Position numbers and translations under genes: made by a program. A stretch of DNA of 51,130 nt from Campylobacterales bacterium (GTDB taxonomy: Bacteria > Campylobacterota > Campylobacteria > Campylobacterales > Sulfurospirillaceae): positions 1-51,130 of the forward strand of contig JAFGFU010000034.1 of the NCBI GenBank assembly GCA_016930915.1. The letters are read 5' to 3'. The notes under the pieces are model-generated. The model was not told the origin of the DNA, searched no databases, and saw only the letters and a program-made list of their open reading frames with translations. This document shows, piece after piece, positions 49,401 through 51,130 of the stretch (position 1 is its first letter; each line of letters begins with the position of its first letter).

Positions 49401-50953
49401 CAGGCTATGGTATAGGATTAGCTTATCTTAAAAATGTCACTGCCATTGCCGATAGACCTGCTCAAACAACATTATTTGCTGGTGGCTATGGAACATCAGC
49501 AAACCCCTACACCATCACCAACTGGACACAACTGCAAAACATCAACTACAACATCCCTATACTTAGCAAATACTTTACCCTCTTAAACAACATCAACAAT
49601 ACAACCGCAGGCTATACAGACTTAGCAAGTGCTACAGCGAACAGCGGTGCAGGGTGGAATCCTATTGGAAATCAAGTTAATTCATTTAGCGGAAACTTCA
49701 ATGGAGCCAATTACACTATTGGCAATCTTTTTATCAATAATAGTACCGCTCAGCGAATAGGACTATTTGGACACACCTTGAATGCAACACTCGAAAATAT
49801 TGGCGTTATCGATGCAGACATAACGGGTAAGACATACGTTGGTATATTGGCTGGATGGGTCAATGGTGGTACTGTCAAAAATAGCTATACCAGTGGAATA
49901 GTAAAAGTGTCTTACCAGATTGGAGGAGGACTTGTAGGTCAAAATCAATCAACCATCGATCACTCTTATTCATTAGCACAGGTAGAGGGAAGTGGTATTT
50001 ATTTTGGAGGATTGGTAGGTGGCAATCAAGGAGTTATCCGTAATTCTTATGCAACAGGGAAGGTTATTGGCACTACTGCAGAGTTCGTTGGTGGTCTTGT
50101 TGGACTCAACAACTCTGACACTGCATCTATAGCCAACTCCTATGCTACAGGAGAAGTAACTGGCGCTAATAATGTCGGTGGATTGGCTGGAGAAAATCGC
50201 AGTGGCAGTATAATAAATTCCTATGCCACAGGAAAGATAACTGGTACTAAAAATGTTGGTGGATTGGTTGGCGAGAATCTAGGCGACATCAAAACCTCAT
50301 ACGCGATGGGTGAAGTAGCGGGTGGGACAAATGTCGGCGGGTTAGTCGGTAACGATACTGCTACTATAGGATTTACATCATACACTGGCACAATCGACGC
50401 TGTCTCTTTTTGGGATACCCAAACCTCAAAACAACCAACTTCAGTAGGAGGTGTGGGTAAAACCACCGCCCAAATGAAAGAAAGTGCTACCTATGCAGGC
50501 TGGGACATCTTAGAGGACAACACACTTAATTCAAACTATCCAACCCTTAGAATGGCAAGCAGTGGAACGGTGTGGGTTATGGGTACGAAAAGTACACCAA
50601 CACCAATACCAACACCAACAAACAACCCAACGCAAACCCCCAATGTAACAGCGATTGTCAATGGTACAGCCATAACACTACCCGTGATTCCAAACTTTAC
50701 GCCACCAACACCACCCACGCAAGCACCACAACAATTTAGCGTTGGCGGGCAAATGGTACAACTGGTTTCCATACCAAGTACAGATGTCGCAAGTCAGCTT
50801 GTAGGAACACCAGAAGCCAGAGTGATGATGCAAGGAGCAGATGTTGGAGACTTGAGAGTTCCACTAGGGCAAAACTCACAAATCCAGTTGGTTAACGGTG
50901 GGGTGAATTTACCAGCAGGCGTAGAGCAACAATATTTCATGGCACAACGATAA
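46463..50953 (+). CDS. Two-partner-secretion exoprotein with GLUG repeats (TpsA)
   Basis: A 1496-residue haemagglutinin-type exoprotein. It has an extended signal peptide (cut near LLHA, about residue 34) and a TPS secretion domain (about 38-290) with NQSSQKASINWQNFSIG and WILNSNGVLF. The rest is mainly beta-helix with three modules, each opening FxGxF(D/N)G..TI..L and followed by GLUG units such as NSYATGSVTG and VGGLVG. A Pro/Thr-rich spacer (TPTPIPTPTNNPTQTP) precedes the last 110 residues. I prefer ATG at 46463 (AAGGA 7 bases before) over a TTG two codons upstream. It should be a surface adhesin, exported by the next gene's product. Confidence 0.9.
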   Translation: MKHSPDFSSRFRILKGGKISLVVSALMVTTTLLHAAPSGGVVTSGSASIAHSGSVTTINQSSQKASINWQNFSIGATETVNFHQPSVNAITLNRAVGNEKSIISGALNANGQVWILNSNGVLFNSSAKVNTAGLLATTMQLSDEDFQNGVYSFKGDSSASVINLGEITIRDGGYASLLAHSVQNEGTIKAIHGTVTLTGAREATINLNGNSLVSLKVDKGVLDALVENKGAIYADGGEVYLTTNAVGELLKGVVNNTGIVEANSIDDITGKVELYAHGGALHVSGTLEAEGGFIETSGKSLHVEDSTIIKTKKWLLDPVNMTIENTGGASLTGASVSATAIQNALSTADIELQATTNITVNENITWSTDKQLKLSADSINVNKTIENTNTANGGVYFSATNVRDKVVFGTDGKVIIHNPYQIQWMNQALAGKYELGSDINLNGFTWVPIITSEVSSIDGETITNYYGFSGTFDGLGHTISNLTISDATKDKVGFFGETTGATIKNVGLVNVNITGKDTVGTLVGSNNGTSTIENAYATGSVSGVRWVGGLVGENINSSTIKNSYAIVTVSATVEQVSGLVGNRGSNAPIINSYASGTVTGTTTDVGGLVGYYSGGTGGVTNSYYDNQANTVGTMGDTGFGKTKSEIITLAKANWSDTFWGTSGDTIEGYTTDIIALPVLKTFFKPTATLFNSGYGTSANPYTITNWTQLQNINYNTATLSKYFTLSNNIDNTTAGYTNSGAGFVPTGTQANQFKGTFDGLGNTISDLYINRPTTNHVGLFGFGNGATIRNIGIVNANITGNIGTGGLAGLVNDGTITNAYATGSVTGEGNMVGGLVGTISGSTITNSYATVGVIGSGNEVGGLVGGAYSTSSIANSYATGSVEGVSNIGGLIGVLYNSSTITNSYATGSVTGTSVYGGLLGGFNSGGAVTNSYWDTQTSGQTNSARGLGKTTAQMQDPLLYANAGWNSTIWAYGSGSGVAGYGIGLAYLKNVTAIADRPAQTTLFAGGYGTSANPYTITNWTQLQNINYNIPILSKYFTLLNNINNTTAGYTDLASATANSGAGWNPIGNQVNSFSGNFNGANYTIGNLFINNSTAQRIGLFGHTLNATLENIGVIDADITGKTYVGILAGWVNGGTVKNSYTSGIVKVSYQIGGGLVGQNQSTIDHSYSLAQVEGSGIYFGGLVGGNQGVIRNSYATGKVIGTTAEFVGGLVGLNNSDTASIANSYATGEVTGANNVGGLAGENRSGSIINSYATGKITGTKNVGGLVGENLGDIKTSYAMGEVAGGTNVGGLVGNDTATIGFTSYTGTIDAVSFWDTQTSKQPTSVGGVGKTTAQMKESATYAGWDILEDNTLNSNYPTLRMASSGTVWVMGTKSTPTPIPTPTNNPTQTPNVTAIVNGTAITLPVIPNFTPPTPPTQAPQQFSVGGQMVQLVSIPSTDVASQLVGTPEARVMMQGADVGDLRVPLGQNSQIQLVNGGVNLPAGVEQQYFMAQR
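48537..48670 (+). repeat. Direct repeat copy 1 inside the exoprotein gene
   Basis: About 70 bases from 48537 are identical to those at 49482, and the similarity continues with scattered changes for another 65. It encodes YGTSANPYTITNWTQLQNIN and opens the second GLUG module. Confidence 0.85.
49482..49617 (+). repeat. Direct repeat copy 2 inside the exoprotein gene
   Basis: Second copy of the repeat at 48537, 945 bases downstream. The offset is a multiple of three, so recombination between the copies would delete or duplicate one GLUG module in frame. Confidence 0.85.
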
Positions 50954-50968
50954 GGAAAAGGGACAAGA

Positions 50969-51130
50969 ATGAGAACCGTAAAAATTATAACACTATCGCT
51001 AACAACTGCATCTTTCCTCTTTGGGGCGCCACCTACCGTGAGTGATATAGAAAGAAACGTACAACCTCCCAAAGAGGTCGAACGTGGGATGAATAATACC
51101 ATCCCAACACTTCCCACGCAAGAGCTAAAA
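50969..51130 (+). CDS. Start of probable TpsB outer-membrane transporter (partial)
   Basis: The frame opens at ATG 50969, 15 bases after the exoprotein stop, and runs off the window after 54 codons. Residues 1-19 form a signal peptide (MRTVKIITLSLTTASFLFG), followed by a proline-rich stretch (APPTVSDIERNVQPPKE) like the N-terminal helix and linker of FhaC/ShlB-type transporters. Position right behind a TpsA gene supports this, but no POTRA or barrel sequence is visible yet. Confidence 0.65.
   Translation, partial: MRTVKIITLSLTTASFLFGAPPTVSDIERNVQPPKEVERGMNNTIPTLPTQELK

Noticed and set aside
48000-50400. Repeats resembling a CRISPR array
   Set aside because: The repeats are in-frame GLUG codons of variable sequence and spacing inside an open reading frame, not constant repeats with unique spacers.

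Overview
The window comes from an AT-rich Campylobacterota (Epsilonproteobacteria) chromosome, most like Sulfurospirillum; the genus is an inference. The evidence is the gene content and order. HobA, the DnaA-binding protein known from this group, lies in the order lysC-hobA-holB-folP. Several blocks match my memory of Campylobacter jejuni: rpsO-rrf2-flhA; cmoA-ribF-tlyA-ligA; kefB-hspR-cbpA-htrA-cprR-cprS; lolF-secA-lolA; mnmE-jag-yidC-yidD-rnpA-rpmH; and clpB-ctpA-purC-purS-purQ-plsC with htpG. Promoters mostly have the TTTTG-N-TATAAT look typical of the group. I saw no tRNA, rRNA, insertion sequence, phage gene or CRISPR array, and no gene-free stretch over 300 bases.

Layout. 1-122: an 11-bp tandem A-tract repeat running off the window edge, then the rpsO terminator. 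123-4518: rpsO (minus), then an Fe-S type Rrf2 regulator, flhA, a DHH phosphoesterase and a small acidic protein (plus). 4538-14091: a tightly packed minus-strand run of 11 genes (rppH, lysC, hobA, holB, folP, a zinc-ribbon membrane protein, a TSUP transporter, ligA, tlyA, ribF, cmoA). 14168-15223: hemW. 15206-22111: a heat-shock and envelope-stress cluster (kefB, hspR, cbpA; divergent htrA, cprR, cprS, and a degenerate GGDEF-like protein). 22132-26569: lolF and secA, divergent from lolA. 26634-32640: nhaA, then the rpmH-to-mnmE operon. 32863-34138: a tetraheme cytochrome, a cysteine-rich protein and an exported protein of unknown function. 34190-43726: clpB, divergent ctpA-purC-purS-purQ-SH3 protein-plsC, then htpG. 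43834-46370: a two-component system whose sensor carries a periplasmic solute-binding domain. 46463 to the end: a two-partner-secretion exoprotein with GLUG repeats and the start of its outer-membrane transporter.

Most genes are housekeeping: translation, replication initiation (HobA, HolB, LigA), protein export and membrane insertion (SecA, YidC, YidD, LolA, LolF), protein quality control (ClpB, CbpA, HtrA, CtpA, HtpG) and purine and folate synthesis. The accessory part is the right end, from about 43.8 kb.

The strongest unexplained signal is a short self-complementary word, TTACATGTAA. I count 22 exact copies and several near copies, where about 0.2 would be expected by chance. It lies both inside genes on either strand and between genes, and two copies pair to make a terminator. 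Second is translation initiation in the rpmH operon: mnmE appears to start at AUA and rnpA at AUU, and each start overlaps the end of the gene before it.
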